64,000 nt of DNA, taken from Gallionella sp. (GTDB lineage: Bacteria; Pseudomonadota; Gammaproteobacteria; Burkholderiales; Gallionellaceae). Each line of letters starts with the position of its first letter. The stretch's first letter is position 1. The stretch lies in the NCBI GenBank assembly GCA_028687575.1, contig JAQTZW010000005.1, forward strand, positions 158,989 to 222,988, read 5' to 3'. The position numbers and the translations under genes are program-made. This document shows positions 46,477-53,773 of this stretch, one piece after another. The notes under the pieces were generated by a model. The model saw only the letters and a list, made by a program, of their open reading frames with translations, was not told the DNA's origin and did not search any database.

Positions 46477-47154
46477 TCAATTGGACACTGGCAATGAGGC
46501 AAAACCTCCGACCGGTTTCTTGTCCCCAGTCAGAACCATGAATCCGCCCCACGGTACGCTGCCAGGGAGCAGCCGTTCTACGGTGCGCGCAGTGATAGAC
46601 CCCGATGGTAAATAGATTGCGCTCCGCATTCGGCTGTTTGAAATGGGTAGTCCCTTGAGGCTGTCACCAAACTCTTCAGGCGATAACCAGAGCGCACCTC
46701 GATAGGCACCGCTGCCGCCGTGGCGACCTTTTTCGCGCCAAAGCAGGCTGTTCCGGTTGAGCATGCCAATGGCGAAGCGCCTGCGCGTCACGCGCACAAT
46801 CTCAGACACCGCTTTGTGCCAGTCGGTAGTGAAACACAGGGCAGCAACTGAAAGCACATGATCGAAGCTGTTATCGGCGAAGGGCAAAGCGAGCGCATTA
46901 GCCTGAAGATATGTCGAACGTGCGTCCCGGCTACGCGCAAATGCCAGCCATTCCGCATTGAGATCAATACCTGTAACAAATTGGCCCGGCAGGGTAGCCA
47001 TTTGCCGGGTGAACCAACCCGTTCCGCATCCGACATCGAGTATCTGGCCCCCCGAAAAAGGAGCCAGTTCGTTCGATAGCAGGCGATACTCGGTTTGGCC
47101 GATCCAGCGCCCACGAGGGCTGTCATACCAAGCATCGTAATCGGCAGGACTCAA
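46477..47154 (-). CDS. SAM-dependent methyltransferase (transposon cargo)
   Basis: 225 aa class I methyltransferase. Motif I ILDVGCGTGWFTRQM near residue 40, acidic motif II GIDLNAEWL, and FADNSFDHVLSVAALCFTTD for motif IV/post-IV, the Methyltransf_11 pattern. Substrate unknown. It is the distal gene of the cluster controlled from 50045 and lies 33 bp after the PLP enzyme gene. Context (sulfur-handling neighbours) suggests a small thiol or chalcogen substrate, but this is inference. Confidence 0.8.
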   Translation of the reverse strand: MSPADYDAWYDSPRGRWIGQTEYRLLSNELAPFSGGQILDVGCGTGWFTRQMATLPGQFVTGIDLNAEWLAFARSRDARSTYLQANALALPFADNSFDHVLSVAALCFTTDWHKAVSEIVRVTRRRFAIGMLNRNSLLWREKGRHGGSGAYRGALWLSPEEFGDSLKGLPISNSRMRSAIYLPSGSITARTVERLLPGSVPWGGFMVLTGDKKPVGGFASLPVSN

Positions 47155-47187
47155 AGCAGAACCCGCTATCGGTACAGATCGAGTGGC

Positions 47188-48360
47188 TTAACCTAAAGCT
47201 TGCTCAAGATCCGCGATCAAATCCTCAGCATCCTCCAAGCCGACCGACAGACGCAGCATGGCGTCCGAGATGCCGCGACGGGCACGCTCTTCCGTCGTTA
47301 ATCCGTGGTGGGTGGTTGTACACGGCTGGGTTACCAAGCTTTCCGCACCCCCAAGGCTGGGCGCCAAGGCGAAGAGCTTCAACCGGTCAGCGACGCGTGT
47401 GGCGTCTTCTCCGTTGCCCGCGACCTCGATCGTCAGCATGCCCCCGAATCCATACATTTGGTCTTTGGCCAGCGCATGCCCCGGAAATTCGGGCAGACCG
47501 GGAAAGTAGACACGGCTGACCTTGGGGTGGCGGTCCATGGCTTCGGCGATGCGCTGGGCCGACTCGTTTTGCTGACGCACGCGCACGACCAGGGTACGCA
47601 GGCTGCGAGCGAGCAATGACGCCGTGGCCGGGGTGATCATCGAGCCGAGATTCTTGCGCCAACCCCATACCGGCATCAGCAATTCCTTCGACCCCATCAA
47701 GACGCCAGCGGTGAGGTCGCTGTGTCCGCCGAGATATTTTGTGGCGCTGTGCACGACGAAATCCGCTCCCAATTCGAGCGGGCGCTGATTGACCGGTGAG
47801 GCGAACGTGTTGTCGACCGCGACTCGCGCGCCGTAGGCATGTGCCTTCGCTGCGATGGCCCGAATGTCGAGCAATTCGAGGGTGGGATTAGTGGGCGTCT
47901 CGAAAAATACCAGCTTCGCGCCAGCGGCCAGCAAAGCGTCCAGTTGATCCAGTTCGCGGCCAAGAATCAAATCGGTCTTGATCCCCAGCAACGGCAACTG
48001 GCTCGCCAGCAGTTCCAGCGTTCCGCCGTAAGCATCACCGATGCAAACGATGCCCTCACGCCCATGCGTCAGGAACAAAGCCGTCTCGGCGGCCATCCCA
48101 GAACAAAAAGACCAGGCCATCTCCGCGCCTTCAAGGCTGGCGAGCGTTTCTTCAATGGCAAAGATTGATGGGTTCAGGCCGTAGCGCGTATAGAGACTTC
48201 CCGGTTTGCGGCCGTCAACGACATCGAGCAGGTCTGCTGTCGATTTGAACGCAAAGGTGGTGGTGTCGTACACCGGAAGGTGCGGACTGCCATGCGCGTC
48301 CTTGAAACTGTGGCCGTGAATGGTACGAGTGGACAAGCCTTGCTTGCTGCTTTCAGTCAT
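47188..48360 (-). CDS. Trans-sulfuration PLP enzyme (cystathionine gamma-synthase/lyase family)
   Basis: 390 aa Cys/Met-metabolism PLP enzyme. Substrate/cofactor motifs: SLYTRYGLNPS, CSGMAAETALFL, AVDNTFASPVNQRPLELGAD and the PLP-lysine in VVHSATKYLGGHSDLTAGVL near residue 200. A C-terminal SLGGAESLVTQPCTTTH resembles lyases/synthases of the family. It could be cystathionine gamma-synthase, gamma-lyase or methionine gamma-lyase; motifs alone do not separate them. AGGAGACTC precedes ATG 48360. Carried on a transposon with DsrE and rhodanese-domain proteins, so a role in releasing or trapping sulfide or thiols fits. Confidence 0.85.
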   Translation of the reverse strand: MTESSKQGLSTRTIHGHSFKDAHGSPHLPVYDTTTFAFKSTADLLDVVDGRKPGSLYTRYGLNPSIFAIEETLASLEGAEMAWSFCSGMAAETALFLTHGREGIVCIGDAYGGTLELLASQLPLLGIKTDLILGRELDQLDALLAAGAKLVFFETPTNPTLELLDIRAIAAKAHAYGARVAVDNTFASPVNQRPLELGADFVVHSATKYLGGHSDLTAGVLMGSKELLMPVWGWRKNLGSMITPATASLLARSLRTLVVRVRQQNESAQRIAEAMDRHPKVSRVYFPGLPEFPGHALAKDQMYGFGGMLTIEVAGNGEDATRVADRLKLFALAPSLGGAESLVTQPCTTTHHGLTTEERARRGISDAMLRLSVGLEDAEDLIADLEQALG

Positions 48361-48420
48361 TTGAGTCTCCTGGTTATTCTTACTGCGGTTTCAAACGGCA
48401 CGATGCCCAACTCGGGGGTT

Positions 48421-48777
48421 TCAGAACGAGATTACTTTGTCGCTATCGATGACCCATTCCGCCAGCGCCGGCATGGTGGATTTTTCGGCACCCTCGAAAT
48501 ACGGCTGGTTCTTGTAAATGCCGCAGCGCGCCATGCAGGTTCCGCACACCTTGACGGTCACGCCACGGCTGATGAGCGCCTTCAGCATCAATGAAAGGTC
48601 TTGGTCATAGCCTTCCGGTGGACGGCAGGCATCGCGTGCCATGTCCACCGCATCACTCATCAGGAAAATGCGAACTTCACTTCCAGCATCGACCAGTTTG
48701 TCGGCCAGTCGCAGCCCGTTCCAGGTCACATCGGTACTATCGTAGGGTTCGTGATTGAAAATGATCAGGGTTTTCAT
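48421..48777 (-). CDS. DsrE-family sulfur-relay protein
   Basis: 118 aa. DsrE/F-like fold (MKTLIIFNHEPYDSTDVTWNGLRLADKLVDAG; VRIFLMSDAV) with two cysteines in VKVCGTCMARCGI at the position used for persulfide carriage in this family. GGAGA lies before ATG 48777. It stands between the PLP enzyme and a second methyltransferase in one minus-strand operon. Probably accepts or donates sulfane sulfur. Confidence 0.82.
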   Translation of the reverse strand: MKTLIIFNHEPYDSTDVTWNGLRLADKLVDAGSEVRIFLMSDAVDMARDACRPPEGYDQDLSLMLKALISRGVTVKVCGTCMARCGIYKNQPYFEGAEKSTMPALAEWVIDSDKVISF

Positions 48778-48801
48778 GGACGGTTTCCAAGGAGAGGTGG
48801 A

Positions 48802-49380
48802 TCAACGCCTGGCCAGCAGGCCGAAGTGAAAGGGACAGCAATCTTGCAAATCAACCGATTCAATGGCGTGGAATCCGGCCTCGGCTATCCACGCCCGGCA
48901 TTGGTCCGGGGTCGGACGGATCTCCAGCGAAGGACCGCGTGGTGTGGGTATGTCACTGCGCCAGTGAATCACTGAAAGCACGCCACCGTCCTGCAAGGTC
49001 CGGTAGGCTTCGCGCAGCAGAGAAATAGGCTGTTCCAGGTGCAGCAGGTTGAAAATCATCGCGTGCGTTTGCGACCCGGAGTCCACGCCCGTGCCGTGTG
49101 CAACGAAATCTCGAACGTCGGCTTGAATGTTGGGGAGATCGAAAGTGACGGCCTTGTGACGTACACAGTCGACCATTTCGGGCTCAATATCCAGCGCTAT
49201 GACCTTTCCCGTCGTGCGTCGAGCGGCCGGCACAGTGAACGAACCGTATCCGCAGCCGAATTCGATCACATCCCCCAGCACCGCAGTGCCAAAGAGTCTG
49301 TCAATAGCAGTCTCTGCCTCGAAAAAACTCGCCCAGTAGGCTTCGTCGGGCATGCCGCTTTCACGTCCCTTCATGCTCAT
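48802..49380 (-). CDS. SAM-dependent methyltransferase 2 (transposon cargo)
   Basis: 192 aa from ATG 49380, which overlaps the upstream ArsR-rhodanese stop as ATGA; the longer frame to 49419 is unnecessary. Motif I VIEFGCGYGSFTVPAAR, IALDIEPEMV for motif II and a Rossmann methyltransferase C-terminus (LREAYRTLQDGGVLSVIHW). It contains DCCPFHFGLL at the end. Unrelated in detail to the other methyltransferase of the cluster. Substrate unknown. Confidence 0.8.
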   Translation of the reverse strand: MSMKGRESGMPDEAYWASFFEAETAIDRLFGTAVLGDVIEFGCGYGSFTVPAARRTTGKVIALDIEPEMVDCVRHKAVTFDLPNIQADVRDFVAHGTGVDSGSQTHAMIFNLLHLEQPISLLREAYRTLQDGGVLSVIHWRSDIPTPRGPSLEIRPTPDQCRAWIAEAGFHAIESVDLQDCCPFHFGLLARR

Positions 49381-50045
49381 GATTTGCCTTGCTCCACCGG
49401 AAGACCTGCCGCCAACCATTCGCTGACGCCATCAAGGATCTTGCGCACTCGATAGCCTTTCGCCGCTAGCAACGCCACGGCCTCGTCAGAGAGCAGGCAG
49501 AACGGTCCTCGGCAGTAGGCGACAATCTCGACGTCGGACGGCAATTCAGCAAGGCGCTGCTCGATCTCGGCCACCGGCATCGACCGGGCGAACGGCAGGT
49601 GAGCCGTTTCGTATTCCGTTGGCGGACGCACATCGATGACAAATATTTCGCCGCGCCGCGCCTGTTCCAGCAGCACCTCGCGACTGACAGCGGAGAGTTT
49701 CGCCGGATCGGCCACCATCTGTCCGAGCGCCAACTTCAGCTCCAGCAGGTGCTCTTCGGCGACTTGGCGCAGACTCACCCACAGACCCGCCACATCACTG
49801 CCGGCCAGTTGATAGATGATGTATTTGCCCTCACGCCGGAAAGTCACAAGGCGTGCTTCCTTCAGCACTTTCAGGTGCGCGCTGGTGAGTTTGATGTCAG
49901 CCGACAATTCGCTCGCCAGCGTTTCAACGGTCTTCTCGCCTTGCGCCAACAGTTCCAGTAGCTCCAGTCGTTTCGGACTGGAAACCGCTTTGCCGATGCG
50001 GGCAACCTGCTCGTAGAGGAGGTCTTTTATCATTCGTTTGTCCAT
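49377..50045 (-). CDS. ArsR-family regulator fused to a rhodanese domain
   Basis: 222 aa from ATG 50045; an ATG at 50054 also exists but lies inside the likely operator. The N-terminal ArsR winged helix (about 1-90: SSPKRLELLELLAQGEKTVETLASELSADIKLTSAHLKVLKEARLV) is followed by a rhodanese domain with active loop CRGPFC near residue 181 (catalytic-type Cys). Such fusions are expected to sense reactive sulfur through the rhodanese cysteine. It starts the five-gene minus-strand cluster and overlaps the next gene by four bases. Confidence 0.85.
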   Translation of the reverse strand: MDKRMIKDLLYEQVARIGKAVSSPKRLELLELLAQGEKTVETLASELSADIKLTSAHLKVLKEARLVTFRREGKYIIYQLAGSDVAGLWVSLRQVAEEHLLELKLALGQMVADPAKLSAVSREVLLEQARRGEIFVIDVRPPTEYETAHLPFARSMPVAEIEQRLAELPSDVEIVAYCRGPFCLLSDEAVALLAAKGYRVRKILDGVSEWLAAGLPVEQGKS

Positions 50046-50051
50046 AACCGT

Positions 50052-50073
50052 CATTCTAACGATTATACGAATG
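50052..50073 (-). promoter_or_regulatory. Operator/promoter of the ArsR-rhodanese cluster
   Basis: On the minus strand CATTC and GAATG arms (50073-50052) enclose TATAAT (50067-50062), the probable -10. A dyad over the -10 just before the start codon is where an ArsR-type repressor would act. The -35 is weak. Confidence 0.5.
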
Positions 50074-50182
50074 TAAGGTGAAATGTTTTTGTTTCGCGAC
50101 TGAATCCAGGAAATGCCGACATCTACGACGCCAACTGATTCAGATGGCGGCTGGTGGCACGACTGCTTGTCCTACCCCAACA

Positions 50183-50219
50183 CTCAGCGTACGATTTTTC
50201 CGTTTTCTGAGATGACCCT
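50183..50219 (+). repeat. Degenerate internal Tn3-type terminal repeat
   Basis: CTCAGCGTACG...TTTTCCGTTTTCTGAGATGACCCT, 37 bp, in the same orientation as the right terminal repeat (52658-52695) but with several changes and one base missing. It separates the sulfur cluster from the PadR/ChrA/TSUP set and probably marks an older right end of the transposon. Confidence 0.75.
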
Positions 50220-50242
50220 AAGCTGACATAAAAACCGCACAC

Positions 50243-50548
50243 TCAGCATCCCTCAATCAACTCCCCGAACAGTTCCTTAACCTTTGCACGCGCCTCGACC
50301 AGCGCAACTTGTCCTTGCTCAGTGATCTCATAGACACGCCGTTCCCGCCGCCCTGTGCGTTCGTGATGCGAGGTCAGATAACCCTTCTTCTCCAGTCCAT
50401 GCAGCATCGGGTAAAGCGTCCCGGCACTCAGCCCGTAGCCATGACGCCGTAGCTCTTCGATGATGCCAAGGCCGAAAATGGGTTCCTCGGCCGCGTGGTG
50501 CAGGATATGCAGGCGGATCAAGCCGCCGTAGAGGTCTTTGTCGGTCAT
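50243..50548 (-). CDS. PadR-family transcriptional regulator
   Basis: 101 aa. PadR winged helix: LIRLHILHHAAEEPIFGLGIIEELRRHG, then GTLYPMLHGLEKKGYLTS and RRVYEITEQGQVAL. It lies downstream of chrA in the same direction (10 bp gap), so it is probably the regulator of the chrA unit and possibly of the divergent TSUP gene. Confidence 0.88.
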   Translation of the reverse strand: MTDKDLYGGLIRLHILHHAAEEPIFGLGIIEELRRHGYGLSAGTLYPMLHGLEKKGYLTSHHERTGRRERRVYEITEQGQVALVEARAKVKELFGELIEGC

Positions 50549-50558
50549 TGCTTCGGCC

Positions 50559-51764
50559 TCACAGCACGATACTCAGAAGCCATCCCGCCGCACCACTGCC
50601 AACGACAACCAGCCACGGCGGGAGCTTCCAGAACATCAGCGCGACAAGGGCCACCACAGCCAGCCCGAAGTCTTGCGGCTTGAAAATGGCACTCGTCCAT
50701 ACCGGCTGATAGAGCGCAGCCAGCAGGAGACCGACCACGGCAGCATTAACCCCGGCTAGCGCCGCTTGAGTGCGCATGCTATGGCGCAGCCGCTCCCAAA
50801 ATGGCAAAGCACCGACGACCAGCAAGAAAGACGGCGCAAAGATCGCCAGCAGACAGATCAGGCCGCCGATCCAGCCGGAAGGCGTTGTGCTCATGGATGC
50901 CCCGAGGAACGAGGCGAACGTGAACAAGGGGCCGGGCACCGCCTGCGCAGCACCGTACCCGGCAAGGAACGCTTCATTGCTGACCCAGCCGGAGGGCACT
51001 ACCTCAGCTTGCAGCAGCGGCAGCACGACGTGGCCACCGCCGAATACCAGTGACCCGACACGGAAGAAGGCATCCACCATTGCCACGGTTTGACTCGGCA
51101 TCAGTTGAGCCAAAACCGGCAGACCCACCAGCAGAGCAAAGAACAGTGACAACCAGATCACTCCGGCACGGTGGCTGACCGTGATCGGCAGCGGATCGTG
51201 TGCGCCGTCCTGAGTAGGCTTGAACAGCAGCAATCCAGCGATGCCAGCGGCAGCAATCATGCCGACCTGTCCCCATGCGGACGGCACAAGCAGAACGACA
51301 CAGGTCGCAATCGCCATGATGGTGACACGCGGCACGTCAGTACAGAGGTTGCGTGCCATGCCCCATACCGCTTGGGCGACGACCGCGACGGCCACCACTT
51401 TCAGACCGTGCAGCGCTCCTGGCGATATGGCATCGCCGTAGTTGGAAATGCCCAACGCAAACAGGATCAGGGCAACTGCTGAAGGCAGTGTGAAGCCTGC
51501 CCAGGCTGCCACGGCTCCAGCGTAGCCCGACCGGGACAGGCCCAATGCGATGCCGACCTGGCTGCTTGCAGGTCCCGGCAGGAATTGGCACAGCGCCACC
51601 AAATCTGCATAGCTGCGCTCGGACAACCAGCGCCGCCGGGTGACGAACTCATCGCGAAAGTAGCCCAAGTGCGCGATGGGGCCGCCGAAAGAGGTCAGAC
51701 CAAGGCGCAGAAAGATGAGAAAAACAGACCACGGGTTGCGGTCGCCAGTGTGCGTGTTGGTCAT
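50559..51764 (-). CDS. chrA: Chromate transporter ChrA
   Basis: 401 aa from ATG 51764. Two CHR domains: the first with LGLTSFGGPIAHLGYFRDEFV and QFLPGPASSQVGIALG near residues 20-80, the second with GSLVFGGGHVVLPLLQAEVV and AAQAVPGPLFTFASFLG after residue 225. Long-chain ChrA with 10-12 membrane segments. It exports chromate with proton/sulfate-coupled mechanisms in the known family. Divergent from the TSUP gene with an inverted repeat between them. Confidence 0.92.
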   Translation of the reverse strand: MTNTHTGDRNPWSVFLIFLRLGLTSFGGPIAHLGYFRDEFVTRRRWLSERSYADLVALCQFLPGPASSQVGIALGLSRSGYAGAVAAWAGFTLPSAVALILFALGISNYGDAISPGALHGLKVVAVAVVAQAVWGMARNLCTDVPRVTIMAIATCVVLLVPSAWGQVGMIAAAGIAGLLLFKPTQDGAHDPLPITVSHRAGVIWLSLFFALLVGLPVLAQLMPSQTVAMVDAFFRVGSLVFGGGHVVLPLLQAEVVPSGWVSNEAFLAGYGAAQAVPGPLFTFASFLGASMSTTPSGWIGGLICLLAIFAPSFLLVVGALPFWERLRHSMRTQAALAGVNAAVVGLLLAALYQPVWTSAIFKPQDFGLAVVALVALMFWKLPPWLVVVGSGAAGWLLSIVL

Positions 51765-51799
51765 AGGTTCTTTTGCTTTCAATGGGGATCGGTTCATAA

Positions 51800-51829
51800 T
51801 AATCGAATGTCGATACTGAAATTCGATTA
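51800..51829. promoter_or_regulatory. Inverted-repeat operator between chrA and the TSUP gene
   Basis: Perfect 9-bp arms TAATCGAAT (51800-51808) and ATTCGATTA (51821-51829) with a 12-bp spacer, between two divergent starts. It does not look like the usual PadR ATGT-N8-ACAT site, so its binder is uncertain; it may also come from an unrelated regulator. Confidence 0.55.
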
Positions 51830-51847
51830 TTTGACGGAGGCACACAA

Positions 51848-52630
51848 ATGGAACTTGTCTTGATTGGCGTTTCGGCGCTTTTGGTCTCTGGCCTGACACT
51901 TTTCTCAGGCTTCGGTCTTGGGACAGTTCTGATGCCGGTTTTCGCTCTGTTCTTCCCGTTGCCGCTGGCTATCGCAGCCACCGCTGTCGTGCATTTCGCC
52001 AACAATATTTTCAAGTTCGGCTTGATGGCCAAGCAGGCTGACTGGCGGGTCGTGGCACGCTTCAGCGTGCCTGCCGCTATCGCCGCCTTGGCGGGGGCAA
52101 GCCTCATCAATCTGTTCGACAAGATGCCGCTCCTTGCGAGCTACACCCTTGGCGGATTGACGTTCGAGATCACCATGATCAAGGCCGTCATAGGTTCCCT
52201 GATCGTGGCATTCGCCCTCTTGGAGTTGTCACCCCGCTTTCAAGCGCTGGCGTTCCCGCCGAGGTGGCTACCGCTCGGAGGTGCGCTGTCCGGTTTCTTC
52301 GGTGGCCTGTCAGGGAACCAAGGCGCACTGCGCTCGGCCTTCCTGTTGAAAAGTGGCCTATCGAAAGAGGCATTCGTCGCTACAGGTGTCGTTTCAGCCG
52401 TCATCGTCGATGCTGCACGATTGGCGGTTTATGGCGCTAGTTTCATGGCGAGCAACTTTGCTCAGTCGCAGGAACTACTCGCGCCGGTTGCGGTGGGCAC
52501 AGTCTGTGCGTTCATCGGTTCATTCATGGGCAAGCGCATGCTTCAAAAAGTGACGCTGCGCACTGTGCAGATCGTGGTGGCTGCGGCAATGCTGCTGATC
52601 GGTGCTGGACTAGCGGCCGGTCTGGTCTAA
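51848..52630 (+). CDS. TSUP-family (TauE/SafE) anion permease
   Basis: 260 aa, about 8 membrane segments. It opens LIGVSALLVSGLTLFSGFGLGTVLMPVFALFFP and contains GGLSGNQGALRSAFLL, the two glycine-rich half-repeats of the sulfite/organosulfonate exporter family. GGAGG at 51835-51839 precedes ATG 51848. Last gene of the transposon. Sits with chrA, a related oxyanion exporter; substrate may be sulfite, chromate-related or organic acid. Confidence 0.85.
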   Translation: MELVLIGVSALLVSGLTLFSGFGLGTVLMPVFALFFPLPLAIAATAVVHFANNIFKFGLMAKQADWRVVARFSVPAAIAALAGASLINLFDKMPLLASYTLGGLTFEITMIKAVIGSLIVAFALLELSPRFQALAFPPRWLPLGGALSGFFGGLSGNQGALRSAFLLKSGLSKEAFVATGVVSAVIVDAARLAVYGASFMASNFAQSQELLAPVAVGTVCAFIGSFMGKRMLQKVTLRTVQIVVAAAMLLIGAGLAAGLV

Positions 52631-52657
52631 CTCTGTTCAAGAGCGCGAGTTTTTGGG

Positions 52658-52695
52658 CTTAGCGTGCTTTATTTTCCGTTTTCTGAGACGGCCCC
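52658..52695 (-). repeat. Tn3-family right terminal inverted repeat
   Basis: 38 bp, the reverse complement of the left repeat apart from one base; followed by the AAATA target duplication. Confidence 0.95.
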
Positions 52696-52815
52696 AAATA
52701 GCACTAAAACATTGCGTTGACAAAAACATTGCGTTTCCAGCGCTCACTTGCAATTTTTGACCATAAATACCTGCCGACTTAGTTTTCCGGTGACGCTTAT
52801 GTTTTGACTATCTCA

Positions 52816-52833
52816 GTTACTGGCTGACTAACA
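52816..52833 (+). repeat. 18-bp dyad motif, copy 2 (divergent)
   Basis: GTTACTGGCTGACTAACA, the GTCA-N5-TGACTAATA motif with changes. It lies in the gene-free stretch right of the transposon. Confidence 0.5.
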
Positions 52834-52886
52834 ATACGCTTTGTGTGAGGTTGAGATTTTGCGAATATAGGGATAAGCTAACCGAC

Positions 52887-53075
52887 ATGAAAACATCCGA
52901 ACTCACTGACAAAAATACTGAAGACGTGTATTTGCGCGAGGTGAAGCGTGCTTACCAAGCCGAAGGACTTGCGAAAATCAATGCCGGTGTGGTCTCTGAG
53001 CAATCGCATCACCTTTTTGGCCTGAGAAATATTGAGAAACTAAAAATCACATATCGCGATGTTGATTACGGCTGA
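52887..53075 (+). CDS. Small unknown protein
   Basis: 62 aa from ATG 52887 (MKTSELTDKNTEDVYLREVKRAYQAEGLAKI); GGATAAG upstream is a modest ribosome binding site. Charged and probably helical at the N-terminus, ending RNIEKLKITYRDVDYG. No family recognised. It is alone on the plus strand, facing the end of the exonuclease/HAD operon. Confidence 0.45.
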   Translation: MKTSELTDKNTEDVYLREVKRAYQAEGLAKINAGVVSEQSHHLFGLRNIEKLKITYRDVDYG

Positions 53076-53092
53076 CGGGGTTTTGGCTTCCT

Positions 53093-53110
53093 GTCACTAG
53101 TTGACTAATA
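53093..53110 (+). repeat. 18-bp dyad motif, copy 3
   Basis: GTCACTAGTTGACTAATA; it overlaps the last codons of the HAD gene ending at 53097. Confidence 0.6.
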
Positions 53111-53564
53111 GGTTTGACTGAATTCTCTGAATGATTGCGGCCACTGCTTCTTCTGTGAGTCCAGTTTTTGTGTCAACTAAAAACAGCGACGTACAGGCAG
53201 GCGAAAAATAACGCGCATAATCATCAATCGCAAGCCATGAATGTCGATGCCCGTTGCCAGACAACCACAAACGGCACTCGTTTTCACGTCGATAGTATGG
53301 ATATGCACGGAACGCGCCTGGCTCATGCAAAACATAAGGTGTGGTGCCAATAAAACGATGCACCAGATCTTCACCACCGCCCTGTGTACTGAAATCGATC
53401 AGCTCCTGGACGGTATGCATTTCACGCCATGACGTTGAAAAAACAACATTCACATCGAGGCAGGTGCGCAAAATTTTCCAAAGATGCTGACGACAAACGA
53501 AATCATCCGGCGCGCCAGTTATCTCTGGATGAAGTACGCCATCGAAGTCGAGAAAGAGGATCAT
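53097..53564 (-). CDS. HAD-family phosphatase, RNA-repair-associated type (HAD-1)
   Basis: 155 aa minimal HAD hydrolase. Motif I MILFLDFDGVLHPE (nucleophile and acid/base Asp), motif II FSTSWRE, and motif IV SWLAIDDYARYF. The pattern fits the HAD domain found in multidomain Swiss-army-knife RNA repair proteins, whose expected activity is removal of terminal phosphates from nucleic acids. Last gene of an operon of eight; overlaps the preceding small gene (ATGA). Confidence 0.78.
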   Translation of the reverse strand: MILFLDFDGVLHPEITGAPDDFVCRQHLWKILRTCLDVNVVFSTSWREMHTVQELIDFSTQGGGEDLVHRFIGTTPYVLHEPGAFRAYPYYRRENECRLWLSGNGHRHSWLAIDDYARYFSPACTSLFLVDTKTGLTEEAVAAIIQRIQSNLLVN

Positions 53565-53773
53565 GGAAATTTCCAGAATATGAAATTAGTCCAGTCGTAC
53601 ACAAAATATGCGGACTCTCCATCTAACTTTTCATAAGTGCTACCGACCATAAATTCGAGGAATTCTTCCCTATAAGGAGCTGGAATATCCTTGAGCAAGA
53701 CGCGCTGACCGCGCCCTTCTATGTCCTTGATAGGCACTGCATCAAATAATTTTTGTTGGTTGTTATTTCTCAT
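53561..53773 (-). CDS. Small unknown protein within the exonuclease/HAD operon
   Basis: 70 aa (MRNNNQQKLFDAVPIKDIEGRGQRVLLKDIPAPYREEF...). Mixed composition, ending YFVYDWTNFIFWKFP with many aromatic residues. No family recognised. It overlaps HAD-2 upstream and HAD-1 downstream by four bases each, so it is translated from the same message. Confidence 0.6.
   Translation of the reverse strand: MRNNNQQKLFDAVPIKDIEGRGQRVLLKDIPAPYREEFLEFMVGSTYEKLDGESAYFVYDWTNFIFWKFP

Larger units (their letters stand above)
42785..52695. mobile_element. Tn3-family transposon (Tn21/Tn501 subgroup) with metabolic and ion-transport cargo
   Basis: 38-bp terminal inverted repeats at 42785-42822 (GGGGTCGTCTCAGAAAACGG...CTAAG) and 52658-52695, differing at one base (GTC/GCC). 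Flanking bases AAATA (42780-42784) and AAATA (52696-52700) are a perfect 5-bp target duplication. Contents: tnpA and tnpR, then a sulfur-related gene cluster and a PadR/ChrA/TSUP set. A degenerate inner terminal repeat at 50183-50219 divides the two cargo sets. The tnpA stop codon lies inside the left repeat, as in Tn21. Confidence 0.95.
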
